14,380 nt of DNA. Origin: an uncultured Sphingomonas sp. (GTDB lineage Bacteria; Pseudomonadota; Alphaproteobacteria; Sphingomonadales; Sphingomonadaceae). Every line of letters starts with the position of its first letter. Position 1 is the first letter of the stretch. A program made the translations under genes and the position numbers. Positions 13,354-14,380 of the stretch are shown piece after piece. The notes below the pieces were generated by a model, which saw nothing but the letters and a program-made list of their open reading frames with translations, made no database searches and was not told the DNA's origin. The stretch covers positions 1-14,380 of the forward strand of contig NZ_CAKZHV010000033.1 in assembly GCF_936927845.1 (NCBI RefSeq), given 5' to 3'.

Positions 13354-14380
13354 ATGCTGGTATTGGAGACGGTGTTGAGGATCCGGCGCGAGCACGCGTC
13401 GGGGAAGGCCATCAAGGCGATAGCGCGGGACCTGCACCTGTCGCGCAAGGTGGTGCGCAAGGCGATCCGGGCGCCGGAAGCGGACATGGGTTATCGGCGA
13501 GAGGTGCAGCCGCTGCCGAAGCTGGGGCCGTTTCAGGCGCGACTGGATGCGTTGCTGGAGGAAGATGAGGCACGGCCGCGGCGCGAGAAGCTGCGCCTCA
13601 CGCGCATCCACGACCTGCTGCTACGCGAGGGGTTCGATGGCTCGTACGACGCGGTTCGCCGTTATGCGGCGCGCTGGCGGCAGGCGCAGCGTCGCGACGT
13701 GATGAATGCGCCGGCGTTCATCCCGCTGCTGTTCCGGCCGGGCGAGGCTTACCAGTTCGACTGGAGCCACGAGGACGTCGAGATCTCGGGCAAGCCGATG
13801 CGCGTGAAGGTCGCGCATGTCCGGCTGTGCGCGTCGCGGGCAATGTATGTGCGGGCCTATCCCCGCGAGACACAGGAGATGCTGTTCGACGCGCATGCGC
13901 GGGCGTTTGCCTTCTTCGGAGGCGTGCCGACGCGCGGCATCTACGACAACATGAAGACGGCGGTGACGAGCGTGTTCACCGGCAAGGAGCGGGTCTTCAA
14001 CCGGCGCTTCCTGGTGATGGCCAACCACTACATGGTCGAGCCGACGGCCTGCTCGCCGGCGTCAGGCTGGGAGAAGGGCCAGGTCGAGAACCAGGTGCAG
14101 ACCGCGCGTGGCAGGTTTTTCCAGCCGCGCTTGCGCTTTGCCAGCATCGAGGAGCTGAACGGCTGGCTGGAGGCGGAGTGTCGCCGCTGGGCCGACATGC
14201 ACCAGCACCCTGAGCAGAAGGAACTGACGGTCGCCCAGGCATGGGCTGCCGAGCGTGGCGTGCTCCAGCCGGTCGTTGCCCCCTTCGACGGCTTCCATGA
14301 GAGCGAGCACGCGGTGAGCGGCACTTGCCTCATCAGCTTCGACCGCAACCGCTATTCCGTCTCCGCCAGGGCGGTGCGGC
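13354..14380 (+). CDS. istA: IS21-family transposase IstA (3' partial)
   Basis: The first 342 codons of IstA, with no stop before the window edge. The N-terminus is a helix-turn-helix, VLRIRREHASGKAIKAIARD (7-26) and LSRKVVRKAI. The integrase core follows with the DDE triad Asp136 in YQFDWSHED, Asp198 in IYDNMK and Glu245 in KGQVENQV. The last visible residues (CLISFDRNRYSVSARAVR) are the start of the IstA C-terminal beta domain. ATG 13354 places the HTH at the usual distance; only a weak GGCGAGA precedes it. It should be followed by istB, the AAA+ helper, beyond the window. No inactivating change is visible in the part present. Confidence 0.93.
   Translation, partial: MLVLETVLRIRREHASGKAIKAIARDLHLSRKVVRKAIRAPEADMGYRREVQPLPKLGPFQARLDALLEEDEARPRREKLRLTRIHDLLLREGFDGSYDAVRRYAARWRQAQRRDVMNAPAFIPLLFRPGEAYQFDWSHEDVEISGKPMRVKVAHVRLCASRAMYVRAYPRETQEMLFDAHARAFAFFGGVPTRGIYDNMKTAVTSVFTGKERVFNRRFLVMANHYMVEPTACSPASGWEKGQVENQVQTARGRFFQPRLRFASIEELNGWLEAECRRWADMHQHPEQKELTVAQAWAAERGVLQPVVAPFDGFHESEHAVSGTCLISFDRNRYSVSARAVR

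Larger units (their letters stand above)
13238..14380 (+). mobile_element. IS21-family insertion sequence (left part; runs off the window)
   Basis: It begins at about 13238 with TGTGGATCGGCG. The evidence is the tandem end repeats, a hairpin, and an istA transposase reading inward to the window edge. The right end and istB are not included, so completeness and target duplication cannot be judged. It interrupts an AT-richer gene. The exact left base is inferred from the usual TG start and could be off by a few bases. Confidence 0.85.

Overview
The window looks like chromosomal DNA of a sphingomonad-type alphaproteobacterium (Sphingomonas or a close relative). This is inferred from very high GC with strong GC3 bias, from the order lgt – NDUFAF7/MidA-like methyltransferase – GNAT – pgeF, from hslV with an N-terminal propeptide ending His-Gly before the catalytic Thr, and from a GTA/phage-type holin and GH108 endolysin. 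No rRNA, tRNA or CRISPR array is visible.

Layout. 1-95 may be the 3' end of a plus-strand gene cut by the window edge. 96-465 is a structured noncoding stretch with two large inverted repeats. 466-6215 is a minus-strand block of four genes. Read in transcription order they are an acyl-CoA synthetase, a Tat-exported molybdenum hydroxylase large subunit, ferrochelatase (hemH) and an acetoacetyl-CoA reductase (phaB type). The last three are tightly spaced. From about 6300 to 9539 a plus-strand operon runs divergently: lgt, a class I SAM methyltransferase, a GNAT acetyltransferase and pgeF. All three internal junctions have the form NTGA (CTGA, ATGA, GTGA), so translational coupling is likely. 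A 25-bp convergent gap with a hairpin separates pgeF from the minus-strand hslV-hslU protease operon (9565-11444).

11615-13269 is accessory in character. It holds a small acidic plus-strand gene with a GTG start and a strong ribosome binding site. Converging on it is a two-gene lysis cassette on the minus strand (GH108 endolysin, then 3TM holin) with no phage structural genes beside it. Last comes an AT-richer single-membrane-segment gene whose 3' end is replaced by the left end of an IS21-family element. That element, with its istA transposase, fills the rest of the window and runs off the right edge.

The core genes cover envelope maintenance (lipoprotein acylation, peptidoglycan editing), haem synthesis, protein quality control and acyl-CoA/PHB-type metabolism. 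I found no clear, wholly new multi-gene system. The points most worth checking are the molybdenum hydroxylase whose catalytic Glu position reads Asp (GVSD in place of GVGE) and which has no adjacent Fe-S subunit, the orphan lysis cassette whose flanking control regions share a TGGCACA half-site, the likely CTG start in the lgt operon, and the MITE-like inverted repeat at 222-392.
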